Positions 24,728 to 31,233 of a DNA stretch of 31,233 nt are shown piece by piece. The stretch comes from CAYQOX01 sp964419335. GTDB taxonomy: Bacteria; Hinthialibacterota; Hinthialibacteria; Hinthialibacterales; Hinthialibacteraceae. The stretch lies in contig CAYQOX010000048.1 of NCBI GenBank assembly GCA_964419335.1, positions 1 through 31,233 on the forward strand. Direction: 5' to 3'. The notes beneath the pieces were generated by a model. The model did not search any database. It was not told the DNA's origin and saw nothing but the letters and a program-made list of their open reading frames with translations. Position 1 is the first letter of the stretch, and each line of letters begins with the position of its first letter. Position numbers and translations under genes: made by a program.

Positions 24728-25792
24728 ATGGTAGTTCAAATTCCCAACTCTATTGAAGGGGGAAAAATTGGGGGAACACTTTCTGACTTCTTGGCATGTC
24801 TTACCCACAAAATCATTCATGAGAATTACAAAATTAGCCGGGATGAAGCCCTGCAGGTGGCTTTTATATCAAAAGATGATGCAATGCTTCTTTTTCATCA
24901 TGCCAAAAAGATTCGTGAGGCTTTTCGAGGCGAAAAGGTAAGTCTCTGTTCGATCGTAAATGCAAAATCGGGAGCCTGTCCCGAGGATTGTACTTTTTGT
25001 GCACAGTCGCGCCATTTTAAAACCGGTTCACCGGTTTATGGAATGATGAAGCCCGATGAAATTGTTGAAAAAGCGAAGATTGCAAAAAATGATGGGGCAG
25101 AAGCCTTTGGCCTCGTTATCAGCGGCCGAGGAATTAAAAATCGTAAAGAATTGGAAGAAATCGGCGCGATCGTAAAACGCCTCCGGGAAGAAGTCGAGAT
25201 TGATGTACACGGCTCATTCGGTATTTTATCTTTGGAAGAAACGAACTACCTGCGGGATTGCGGTGTCACTGTGATCAATCATAACCTGGAAACTTCGGAA
25301 CGCCATTTTTCAGATATTTGTACTACGCATACATACCAAGATCGTATCGAAACCCTCAAGAATATACGTGCCAGTGGCATGAAACTCTGTGCCGGCGGCC
25401 TTTTCGGGGTGGGAGAAACTCTCGAAGACCGGGTGGATATGGCCTTGGATATACGAGTCTTGGATGTTGAAACGGTTCCTTTGAATTTCCTTCATCCTAT
25501 ACAGGGAACCCCGTTGCAAGAGATTCATCCTCTGTCTCCCATGCAATGCTTGATGACCATCGCCCTCTATCGTTTCATTTTACCCAAGCAGGAGATTAAG
25601 ATTTGCGGCGGACGGGAAAAGAATTTGCGCGATTTACAAAGCATGATCTTTTTCGCTGGGGCCGATAGCATGATGATTGGAAATTATTTGACTACCGCGG
25701 GACGCGAACCCGAGCTGGATTGGCGTATGATGCGCGATCTGGATTTAACTTGGGAAGCTGCCTATCAAGAAGGGCATCCCTCGGCCGAGTAA
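24728..25792 (+). CDS. bioB: Biotin synthase (radical SAM), with non-canonical auxiliary-cluster ligands
   Basis: The 354-residue protein matches biotin synthase along its length: radical-SAM cysteines C84, C88 and C91 in A-C-P-E-D-C-T-F-C, N-H-N-L-E-T-S, T-T-H-T-Y-Q-D-R, the G-G-L-F-G-V-G-E-T loop, N-F-L-H-P-I-Q-G-T-P-L and G-G-R-E. It would insert sulfur into dethiobiotin in the cytoplasm. Aligned by eye to E. coli BioB, the [2Fe-2S] ligand C97 is replaced by G128 and C128 by H161, while C188 (C221) and R260 (R296) are kept. Extra cysteines occur at 178, 198 (I-C-T-T-H), 274 and 293 (I-C-G-G-R). It may therefore use a different auxiliary cluster. No other bio gene is nearby and no BirA-like operator was seen. 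Confidence 0.9.
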   Translation: MVVQIPNSIEGGKIGGTLSDFLACLTHKIIHENYKISRDEALQVAFISKDDAMLLFHHAKKIREAFRGEKVSLCSIVNAKSGACPEDCTFCAQSRHFKTGSPVYGMMKPDEIVEKAKIAKNDGAEAFGLVISGRGIKNRKELEEIGAIVKRLREEVEIDVHGSFGILSLEETNYLRDCGVTVINHNLETSERHFSDICTTHTYQDRIETLKNIRASGMKLCAGGLFGVGETLEDRVDMALDIRVLDVETVPLNFLHPIQGTPLQEIHPLSPMQCLMTIALYRFILPKQEIKICGGREKNLRDLQSMIFFAGADSMMIGNYLTTAGREPELDWRMMRDLDLTWEAAYQEGHPSAE

Positions 25793-25820
25793 GGGCAGTG
25801 ATGAATCATACGCAAGAACT

Positions 25821-25850
25821 GGTGGATCCTGATTGGCTCACCTGTTTTTT
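25821..25850 (+). terminator. Possible terminator behind bioB
   Basis: GGTG (25821-25824) and CACC (25839-25842) with a weak inner CC/GG pair form a poor stem, followed by six T residues (25845-25850). The position, just after bioB and before the convergent gene, is right, but the stem is short. Confidence 0.35.
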
Positions 25851-25854
25851 CTTC

Positions 25855-26295
25855 TCAAAAATATTTATCCATAACAATATGGCTGCAATAACCAAGCACG
25901 GCGGCGATAAAGTAAGGAAAAAGGATTTCTGGTGAAATTCCGGTTAAATAGACGGCCGCGAGATACAAACCTCCAGGAATAAGCAGCATTCCCGCAGGAT
26001 TATGGGTCCAGCCTCGGTGGCGGGAAAGAATCGGCAAGACGATGATCAACCCCATATAAGCGGCTATTTCGAACTTCTCACGAAGAATGAGAATCACGTC
26101 AGCGATCAGGAATCCTGTGAGGAATAGGGCTTGTCCCTTGCTCTTCGTATCCACATCCGGCCATAAACCAAAGAATACCGCTATAGAAACGCATGCGAGT
26201 TTTTCCATCCAACTCATGGGTAACCAAAAAGGAAAAACATATAAAATCCCACAGAAAAATAACGCTCCGATCGTATGGCCTCTGTATCCTGGCAT
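25855..26295 (-). CDS. YdjM/DUF457-like membrane-bound metal-dependent hydrolase
   Basis: The 146-residue protein has about four hydrophobic segments and the conserved polar residues of the YdjM (LexA-binding, inner-membrane hydrolase) family: H7 near the N-terminus, L-W-P-D-V-D-T with D47 and D49, and S-R-H-R-G-W-T-H with H93 and H98, and a C-terminal S-H-I-V-M-D. These form a predicted metal site within the membrane. Substrate and role are unknown for the family. It is convergent with bioB, with 62 bases between stops. The ATG at 26295 has only a weak leader. It is separated from the thioredoxin-like gene by a terminator, so it has its own promoter. Confidence 0.82.
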   Translation of the reverse strand: MPGYRGHTIGALFFCGILYVFPFWLPMSWMEKLACVSIAVFFGLWPDVDTKSKGQALFLTGFLIADVILILREKFEIAAYMGLIIVLPILSRHRGWTHNPAGMLLIPGGLYLAAVYLTGISPEILFPYFIAAVLGYCSHIVMDKYF

Positions 26296-26368
26296 GGAAA
26301 AACTCTTTTCATAATTAAATTACAGAAAATATAATTTGAGTACCGATGGGATACAAGAGCAAGCCAAT

Positions 26369-26406
26369 AAAAAAGGTGGTTCGCAGGAATTACTACGAAC
26401 CACCTT
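26369..26406 (-). terminator. Rho-independent terminator behind the TlpA-like gene
   Basis: A perfect 12-base-pair stem (26372-26383 with 26395-26406 region, AAAGGTGGTTCG against CGAACCACCTTT) closes a 12-base loop. Read leftward it runs into six T residues (26369-26374). Confidence 0.85.
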
Positions 26407-26442
26407 TAAATGAAGGAGAATTGATTAATGGGTAAGAATCAT

Positions 26443-27033
26443 TTAATCCGCCTTTTCGGACGATTTTTCTTCCTCTTTGGGTAATTGTTTAATGTGTTTT
26501 TCAATGGATTTCTCGAGATTTCCCCCCCGCAATTCATTTTCCATAGCCACAATTTTTCCCTTGTGGTCAATCAAGAAAGGCGAAGGGATAAAGCGCACCC
26601 GGTATTTTTTCGCAAGTTCTTGAGTTTCGTCAAAGATATGGGTCCATGGCATGTTGTTTTCTTTTTTCTTTGTGAATTCGATGAGATCACTCTCTTTGCG
26701 ATCGAGACTGACACTTACAAGTTTTAGACCTTTCTCATGGAATTTTTCATAGGCTTTTTGCAAGTGAGGTATCTCTTCACGGCAGGGTGGACACCATGAA
26801 GCCCAAAAATCAACAAGGATGACTTGGTTTTCTACTTTTTCGAGATGAAAACGCCCTTTTTTGTCTAAATAATCTTTGTTCTCATCTTCGTTCAAAGGCT
26901 CCGCAACAATATCAGGAGCTTTGTCACCCACTTTAAGGCTTTTAACATCTTGCGAATTTGCAGAGAAACTATAAAATCCCGCAATCGCCATCACTGCAAA
27001 TAAACAGAGTTTGAAACTTGTGTTTTTTGTCAT
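26443..27033 (-). CDS. TlpA/ResA-type thiol-disulfide oxidoreductase
   Basis: The 196-residue product has a signal peptide or anchor (core about 9-24) and a thioredoxin fold of the TlpA/ResA/AhpC-TSA kind. The active site is W-C-P-P-C with C81 and C84 within V-D-F-W-A-S-W. The cis-proline region is I-P-S-P-F-L-I-D-H-K-G. The protein would act outside the cytoplasmic membrane, reducing disulfides, classically in cytochrome c apoproteins before haem attachment. The nearby ten-haem and dihaem cytochromes are plausible clients, though no other maturation gene is in the window. GGAGG lies seven bases before the ATG. A terminator follows. The tail is Lys/Glu-rich. Confidence 0.93.
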   Translation of the reverse strand: MTKNTSFKLCLFAVMAIAGFYSFSANSQDVKSLKVGDKAPDIVAEPLNEDENKDYLDKKGRFHLEKVENQVILVDFWASWCPPCREEIPHLQKAYEKFHEKGLKLVSVSLDRKESDLIEFTKKKENNMPWTHIFDETQELAKKYRVRFIPSPFLIDHKGKIVAMENELRGGNLEKSIEKHIKQLPKEEEKSSEKAD

Positions 27034-27091
27034 AAATTTTCCTCCATCGCTTTATTGCTATATATCTATTCATTTTAGCCAAAAATTAGGA

Positions 27092-27121
27092 TTATCCAAA
27101 AAAATAGTGGTTTTTGGATAA
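27092..27121 (-). terminator. Hairpin behind the metallophosphoesterase gene
   Basis: An 11-base-pair AT-rich stem, TTATCCAAAAA (27092-27102) with TTTTTGGATAA (27111-27121), has an eight-base loop. It lies 16 bases beyond the metallophosphoesterase stop. The T-run after it on the minus strand is interrupted, so termination is likely but not certain. Confidence 0.5.
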
Positions 27122-27136
27122 AAAAAGAGGTAAAAT

Positions 27137-28321
27137 TTATTGATTTGATTCGAATTGGCCTGTGGCTAAGGTCGTGGTATTGCCGTTAGTTTCTGCTTCG
27201 ATTATCAATTTTCCGACTGAAGTGGGTCCATTCTTGAGGGCTTCTTCAGAAATCGAAACCTTTTCTCGCGGGCGGTTGGTCTCTCCACGGTGAGGATGAT
27301 TTCCTATATAACCACCGCTATAGTCAACATTAAACTTGAATAACTCGAGGGCCAGTTTTCCCGGCCAAACGCTTCCGCGAAGATAGTTCACATCTCTCTG
27401 GGTTCCCCACAGGGCGCCGTGCACGATTTGCCAGATGCCATCTCGTTGTTTTGCCGTGATCCGGTGATGCTCGCCACATAGGTACACATCGACTCCGTAT
27501 TCAACCATGGTTTGCCAAAATTCACTTTCGGGTCCACCCTCTAGCATATTCGCGCTTGAATTTTTACTTTTAACAGGTCCGAAAACCGGGACGTGTCCTT
27601 GTACGATGATGAACTCTTTGTCTTTGTATTTTTCGAGGGTCTCCTTAAACCATTTCAGCTGTTTACCGGAAACGGTCATCGACATCCGATCACCCGCATC
27701 TTCGAAGGTATCAACCGAGATTACGGCAAGATTTTTCTTTGTGAATGAGTAGGCTCGTTCTTTCTTATGTTCGGGTCCATTCTCGGGCATATCAAAGATG
27801 GAAACAAATTGTTCTGCAAAAACCGGGGTCAGGTTCATTTTCTTTAGCCCTTGATCGTCTCCATATTCATGATCGCCAGGGGCAATATAGAGGGTGATAT
27901 TCTTATCTTCGAAGCGCTTTTTGAAAGCCTTCCAGTATTTATCCGTCTGTTCACGCACTTCTTCAGGGCTTGACCACCAGCGGGCGTCCATAATATCTCC
28001 GGCATTCAACGAAAAAGCCGGTCCTTCTTTTTTCATTCCCCCTAGAAACCAATCCATGGCTTGTTCCCAGCCTGGTTGCGGGTAATAAATGTTCCAGTTA
28101 AACAAGTCCGGGTAACTCGTAAAATGAAACTCTGCCTCATTCTCCGAGGTGGGAAATTCAAACAAATCATCTTCTTTATCGGGTTCTTCATACATCGCTT
28201 TTTCTTGTGCACTGCCATCATAACCACCAAAAAGACACAATCCTACAATAAATAGGCCAAGACCTACATCCCGCGCTTTTAATTTCTTCATGTTCGTTAA
28301 AAGTCTACTTTGATACAACAT
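27137..28321 (-). CDS. Exported calcineurin-like metallophosphoesterase with altered metal motifs
   Basis: The 394-residue product has an N-terminal signal (core about 19-34, after a basic stretch), an acidic segment and a metallophosphoesterase fold. Visible motifs are N-A-G-D-I-M-D (G108, D109), A-P-G-D-H-E-Y-G (148-153, normally GNHE), V-Q-G-H-V-P and L-C-G-E-H-H (normally GHxH). The first D-x-H motif is not obvious; P-D-L-F-N near residue 72 is the nearest candidate. The family hydrolyses phosphomono- or diesters with two metals. The changes may mean a different metal set or loss of activity. GAGGAG lies just upstream of the ATG at 28321, favouring it over the ATG ten codons later. It is divergent from the Gfo/Idh gene. 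Confidence 0.78.
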   Translation of the reverse strand: MLYQSRLLTNMKKLKARDVGLGLFIVGLCLFGGYDGSAQEKAMYEEPDKEDDLFEFPTSENEAEFHFTSYPDLFNWNIYYPQPGWEQAMDWFLGGMKKEGPAFSLNAGDIMDARWWSSPEEVREQTDKYWKAFKKRFEDKNITLYIAPGDHEYGDDQGLKKMNLTPVFAEQFVSIFDMPENGPEHKKERAYSFTKKNLAVISVDTFEDAGDRMSMTVSGKQLKWFKETLEKYKDKEFIIVQGHVPVFGPVKSKNSSANMLEGGPESEFWQTMVEYGVDVYLCGEHHRITAKQRDGIWQIVHGALWGTQRDVNYLRGSVWPGKLALELFKFNVDYSGGYIGNHPHRGETNRPREKVSISEEALKNGPTSVGKLIIEAETNGNTTTLATGQFESNQ

Positions 28322-28609
28322 AATATTCTCCTCTAGTTTGCCTGAGAATCTGCATTCAATCTATGATGTTCGATCTTTCATGGATGCTTGCCATTCGCTT
28401 AATCTAGTTTATCAAAATGAAATCTTATCTTGTAGGAGGATGTTACCACCTTTTTAGCAACTTCGTTTGGTTCATTCAGATAGAATGTTTTCGTTCGAAT
28501 CCACAGAAACACGACTTTCAGTTTATCTCGATATGTTTTAGGATATAGCCATTTCACGTTGGTATTCAACGCGGTGAGCCCATCAACATTTATATAAAGG
28601 AGTCGAGCT

Positions 28610-29683
28610 ATGCAAAAAGCGGATGGAATGATGTATGCCCCGAAGGGGAAATCGGAACCGGTATGCAAGAAGGGGGAGTTTCGATTTGCCGCAGTGGGAC
28701 TGAATCATGGACACATTTATGGTATGACCAACGGTTTGCTGGAATCGGGCGGCGAATTAGTGTGGGTCTATGATACTGATCCTGCAAAAGTGGAAAAATA
28801 TCAACAGATGTATCCCGAGGTAAAAGTGGCTTCTTCTGAACAGCAGGTGTTGGAAGACGAATCCATTCATATGATCGCCAGTGCGAAGATTACTTCCGAG
28901 CGCGGACCTTTTGGCTTGGTGGTACAAGATCACGGAAAGCATTACTTTGTCGATAAAACCCCTTTCACCACCTTTGAGCAATTGGAAAAAGCGCGGGCAA
29001 AAGTAAAGGAAACCGGCTTGATTTGGGCCGTGTATTATAGCGAGCGACTGCATGTGGAAGGCGCAATCTATGCTGGGCAATTGATTCAAGACGGTGTCAT
29101 TGGCGATGTCTTGCAAGTGATCAACATCGCACCTCATCGGTTGAACGCTCCCAGCCGGCCAGAATGGTTTTTCCAAAAGGAAAAATACGGCGGCATTTTA
29201 TGTGATTTAGGAAGTCATCAGATCGAGCAGTTTTTATACTATGCCAACGCGAAATCGGCCAAGATCGTTCATAGCCAAGTGGCCAACTATAACAATCCCC
29301 AATATCCCGAACTGGAAGACTTTGGGGATTGCATATTAATTGCAGAGAGCGGAGCAAGTATGTACTTCCGCGTGGATTGGTTCACCCCCGATGGCATGGG
29401 GGCCTGGGGCGATGGACGTACCTTCATCATGGGCTCGAAGGCCTCGATTGAAATACGCAAGTATCTGGATATTGCACGTGATGCCCACGGCGATCATGTG
29501 TATCTCGTTGATGGAGAAAAAGAGCATCATATCCCCTGCAATGGCAAAGTAGGATTTCCCTATTTCGGTCAATTGATTCGCGATTGCCTGGATGGAACCC
29601 AAAACGCCATGCCCCAGGAGCACACCTTCCTCGCAGCCCAACTTTGTTTGGAAGCCCAAGAAAAAGCAGTTAGGATTCGTTGA
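28610..29683 (+). CDS. Gfo/Idh/MocA-family oxidoreductase
   Basis: The 357-residue protein has an N-terminal Rossmann domain (about 24-140: F-A-A-V-G-L-N-H-G-H, Y-D-T-D-P-A-K) and a C-terminal alpha/beta substrate domain with Y-G-G-I-L-C-D-L-G-S-H-Q-I-E-Q. K116 in V-D-K-T-P-F sits where the family's E-K-P lysine lies. These enzymes use NAD(P) to oxidise, reduce or epimerise sugars and similar molecules in the cytoplasm. The usual G-x-G-x-x-G is changed to G-L-N-H-G-H. AAGGAG (28597-28602) lies seven bases before the ATG. No signal peptide is present. The sulfatase is convergent with it, and a shared role in glycan use is plausible. Confidence 0.9.
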   Translation: MQKADGMMYAPKGKSEPVCKKGEFRFAAVGLNHGHIYGMTNGLLESGGELVWVYDTDPAKVEKYQQMYPEVKVASSEQQVLEDESIHMIASAKITSERGPFGLVVQDHGKHYFVDKTPFTTFEQLEKARAKVKETGLIWAVYYSERLHVEGAIYAGQLIQDGVIGDVLQVINIAPHRLNAPSRPEWFFQKEKYGGILCDLGSHQIEQFLYYANAKSAKIVHSQVANYNNPQYPELEDFGDCILIAESGASMYFRVDWFTPDGMGAWGDGRTFIMGSKASIEIRKYLDIARDAHGDHVYLVDGEKEHHIPCNGKVGFPYFGQLIRDCLDGTQNAMPQEHTFLAAQLCLEAQEKAVRIR

Positions 29684-29706
29684 GTCATTGAAAACAAGGC
29701 ACAGAT

Positions 29707-29736
29707 AAAAAAGGGGGCCTGGTTAAGGTCCCCTTT
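29707..29736 (-). terminator. Rho-independent terminator behind the sulfatase gene
   Basis: AAAGGGGGCCT (29710-29720) pairs with AGGTCCCCTTT (29726-29736), 11 base pairs with one G-T pair and a five-base loop. Read leftward it runs into six T residues (29707-29712). It may also stop the Gfo/Idh transcript from the other side. Confidence 0.8.
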
Positions 29737-29791
29737 AACTTATAATGACAGTCACAGTGTACTCAATGAATATTATGTCTTCATAGAACAA

Positions 29792-31162
29792 TTATTCCTG
29801 TAAAAAGTCTTGCATTGCCCGTTCATAGTAGGGCGTTTTAAGCGGTCCTTCCAGAAGTGGATCATCCACCTCTCTCATCCATGCGAGCAATTGCTGTGAT
29901 AAGCGATCGACGATTTCCTGGTTTTCTTCCTTGTCGCCAATGTCATTGAGCTCATAAGGATCCTTTTCTACGTCATATAAATGATAAAAAGGACGGGTCC
30001 CCGCGGTTTTGCAGCGAATCCAATGATTGGCAAAATGTTGGGGATGAACATCAACAGGGTAATCCACATTTCGACCTTGATCAAAGTAACGGATAAGATG
30101 ATAGCGGCCATCAAGGATGCAGCGCGAGAGATTGTCACGCTTCATATCGGGTGTGTATTGCGCATAGACATAGTCGCGCGGGCTTTTCTTGGTTTCACCT
30201 TCGAGAAACGGTTTAAAACTAACTCCCTGGATCCGGTTGGGTATCGGGATGTCGAGGTAGTCCAGCAACGTGGGTAGGATGTCAACATTGCTCATGAGGT
30301 TATGATAGACTTTTCCGCCTTCAAAGACAGTTCCAGGACAGTGCATCATGAGCGGGACTTCAATTCCGGCCTTACGTGCACTCCATTTCGCTCCAGGATA
30401 GGGAATCCCATGATCGGAGGTCATAATGACCCAGGTGTTCTCACTCAGTCCACTCTCTTCGAGGGAGTCAAAAATGTCACCAACGCAATGATCAAAGAAT
30501 CGAATGGTGCCCTGGAAGGCGGCCAAGTCATCACGCACATGCTTTGTATCCTGCATGTAAGGTGGAATAAAAACACCATCGTCAGTCCATTCTCCATGAG
30601 TGAAGCGGCGGTGTACTTCGGTAAAACCGACTTTGATAAAAAACGGCTGTTCTTGTTCTTTACGTTCTTCAAAAACTTGGCACGCCGCCGATACACTTTC
30701 CTTGGCGTTTCTTCGTTTGGAAAGCACGTGTTTATACCCCAGGCGCTTGGGGTCATGATGGATATGGTTGAAGCCAATGAGGTAAGTATCGTATCCCGCT
30801 TCGCTCAAGTATTGCGCAGTATGCTTCTCGTCATCATTTAAACTCCACCACCAGGGAGCATGGGTCAATCCCATAAGGCCGTTAGATTGAGGGTAACGCC
30901 CAGTGTGAAGACTCCCACGCCCGGGTGAACATACCGCAGAGGTGGAAAAGAGATTCTGAAATCGTACTCCCTTTTCCGCTAGGCGGTCGAGGTTTTCTGT
31001 TGGCGAAGATTCTACTCCATAGCATCCCAGATGTTGGCCGATATCGTGGCAGGTAATCATAAGAATATTGGGTCGATCGGATTTTGCACCATAGGTGGAT
31101 GAGTGTAATATAAAAGGCATGGTTAAGGCGCTGGTGCTTTGGAGAAATTGTCTTCGTTTCAT
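29792..31162 (-). CDS. Tat-exported sulfatase, heparan-N-sulfatase-like
   Basis: The 456-residue product begins M-K-R-R-Q-F-L-Q, a twin-arginine signal, with hydrophobic residues to about 22. Motifs of type I sulfatases are N-I-L-M-I-T-C-H-D with metal ligand D40, the formylglycine site C-S-P-G-R (C78) in V-C-S-P-G-R-G-S-L-H-T-G-R, and S-D-H-G in the second half. The N-G-L-M-G-L block after the active site resembles N-sulfoglucosamine sulfohydrolases, so the target may be a sulfated amino sugar, with low certainty. C78 needs conversion by a formylglycine-generating enzyme or anSME, which is not in the window. The longer frame (to 31225) adds 21 residues before the Tat signal and is rejected; AAGGAG lies seven bases before the ATG at 31162. 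Confidence 0.93.
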   Translation of the reverse strand: MKRRQFLQSTSALTMPFILHSSTYGAKSDRPNILMITCHDIGQHLGCYGVESSPTENLDRLAEKGVRFQNLFSTSAVCSPGRGSLHTGRYPQSNGLMGLTHAPWWWSLNDDEKHTAQYLSEAGYDTYLIGFNHIHHDPKRLGYKHVLSKRRNAKESVSAACQVFEERKEQEQPFFIKVGFTEVHRRFTHGEWTDDGVFIPPYMQDTKHVRDDLAAFQGTIRFFDHCVGDIFDSLEESGLSENTWVIMTSDHGIPYPGAKWSARKAGIEVPLMMHCPGTVFEGGKVYHNLMSNVDILPTLLDYLDIPIPNRIQGVSFKPFLEGETKKSPRDYVYAQYTPDMKRDNLSRCILDGRYHLIRYFDQGRNVDYPVDVHPQHFANHWIRCKTAGTRPFYHLYDVEKDPYELNDIGDKEENQEIVDRLSQQLLAWMREVDDPLLEGPLKTPYYERAMQDFLQE

Positions 31163-31169
31163 GGCTGAT

Positions 31170-31175
31170 CTCCTT
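31170..31175 (-). promoter_or_regulatory. Ribosome binding site deciding the sulfatase start
   Basis: AAGGAG lies seven bases before the ATG at 31162, which places the twin-arginine motif directly at the N-terminus. Confidence 0.85.
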
Positions 31176-31233
31176 TGGCTCAAGATGTCTTTACTGTAAC
31201 ACAGAAATTTTATGAAATGAAACATAAAAGGGC

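Noticed and set aside
28490..28505. GTTCGAATCC resembling a tRNA T-loop.
   Set aside because: The flanking bases do not form the T-arm stem and no acceptor or anticodon arm can be built around it.
28399..28668. 89-codon minus-strand frame between the metallophosphoesterase and Gfo/Idh genes.
   Set aside because: It overlaps the Gfo/Idh start and ribosome binding site, has no leader of its own and resembles no protein family.

Overview
The window is about 31 kb of bacterial chromosome, roughly 45-47% GC by eye, with no tRNA, rRNA, CRISPR array, transposase or phage gene that I could see. The gene content (a formylglycine-type sulfatase, twin-arginine MKRRxFLQ leaders, a CRTAC1/ASPIC protein, a hydrazine-synthase-alpha-like cytochrome, multihaem cytochromes fused to YVTN propellers, bactofilin, MoxR) suggests an uncultured member of the Planctomycetes/PVC sphere or a neighbouring candidate phylum. 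No marker gene fixes the lineage, so this is inference.

Layout. Bases 1-555 hold no convincing gene. Bases 556-7423 are housekeeping and envelope functions: an orphan MoxR ATPase (-), a polytopic GT-C-like membrane protein (+) whose end overlaps a DUF1232 protein (-), an orphan NtrC-type sigma-54 regulator (-), a bactofilin (+), and a YggT membrane protein followed by an exported endonuclease/exonuclease/phosphatase-family enzyme (both -). Bases 7590-11486 run rightward: a glycosylasparaginase-type Ntn hydrolase, an anti-anti-sigma STAS protein, an RsbW-like anti-sigma kinase, a uridine-kinase-like P-loop protein and a class-I-aldolase-like protein with an odd Ser/Thr/Asn-rich linker, closed by a clear terminator. 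A Tat-exported glycoside-hydrolase-like protein follows.

The most interesting region is 13268-24624, seven tightly packed rightward genes: a tandem Rid-domain protein, a hydrazine-synthase-alpha-like dihaem propeller protein, a CRTAC1 seven-bladed FG-GAP/ASPIC protein, a 955-residue ten-haem cytochrome (two exact tetrahaem repeats, then a YVTN propeller, then a MauG/cytochrome c peroxidase-like end), a Reg_prop-type propeller, and two related branched-chain-type periplasmic binding proteins. Six of the seven carry export signals and none is a permease. I read this as an operon for an extracytoplasmic oxidation or electron-transfer system with its own ligand-binding or sensing components. Its substrate is unknown.

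The right part holds biotin synthase (with two of the three usual [2Fe-2S] cysteines replaced), a YdjM-like membrane hydrolase (-), a TlpA-type thiol-disulfide oxidoreductase (-), an exported metallophosphoesterase with altered ligand motifs (-), a Gfo/Idh/MocA oxidoreductase (+) and a Tat-exported sulfatase (-). TlpA could in principle help haem ligation of the cytochromes, while the sulfatase, glycosylasparaginase, GH-like protein and Gfo/Idh protein suggest breakdown of sulfated glycans or glycoproteins. Both links are inference from neighbourhood.
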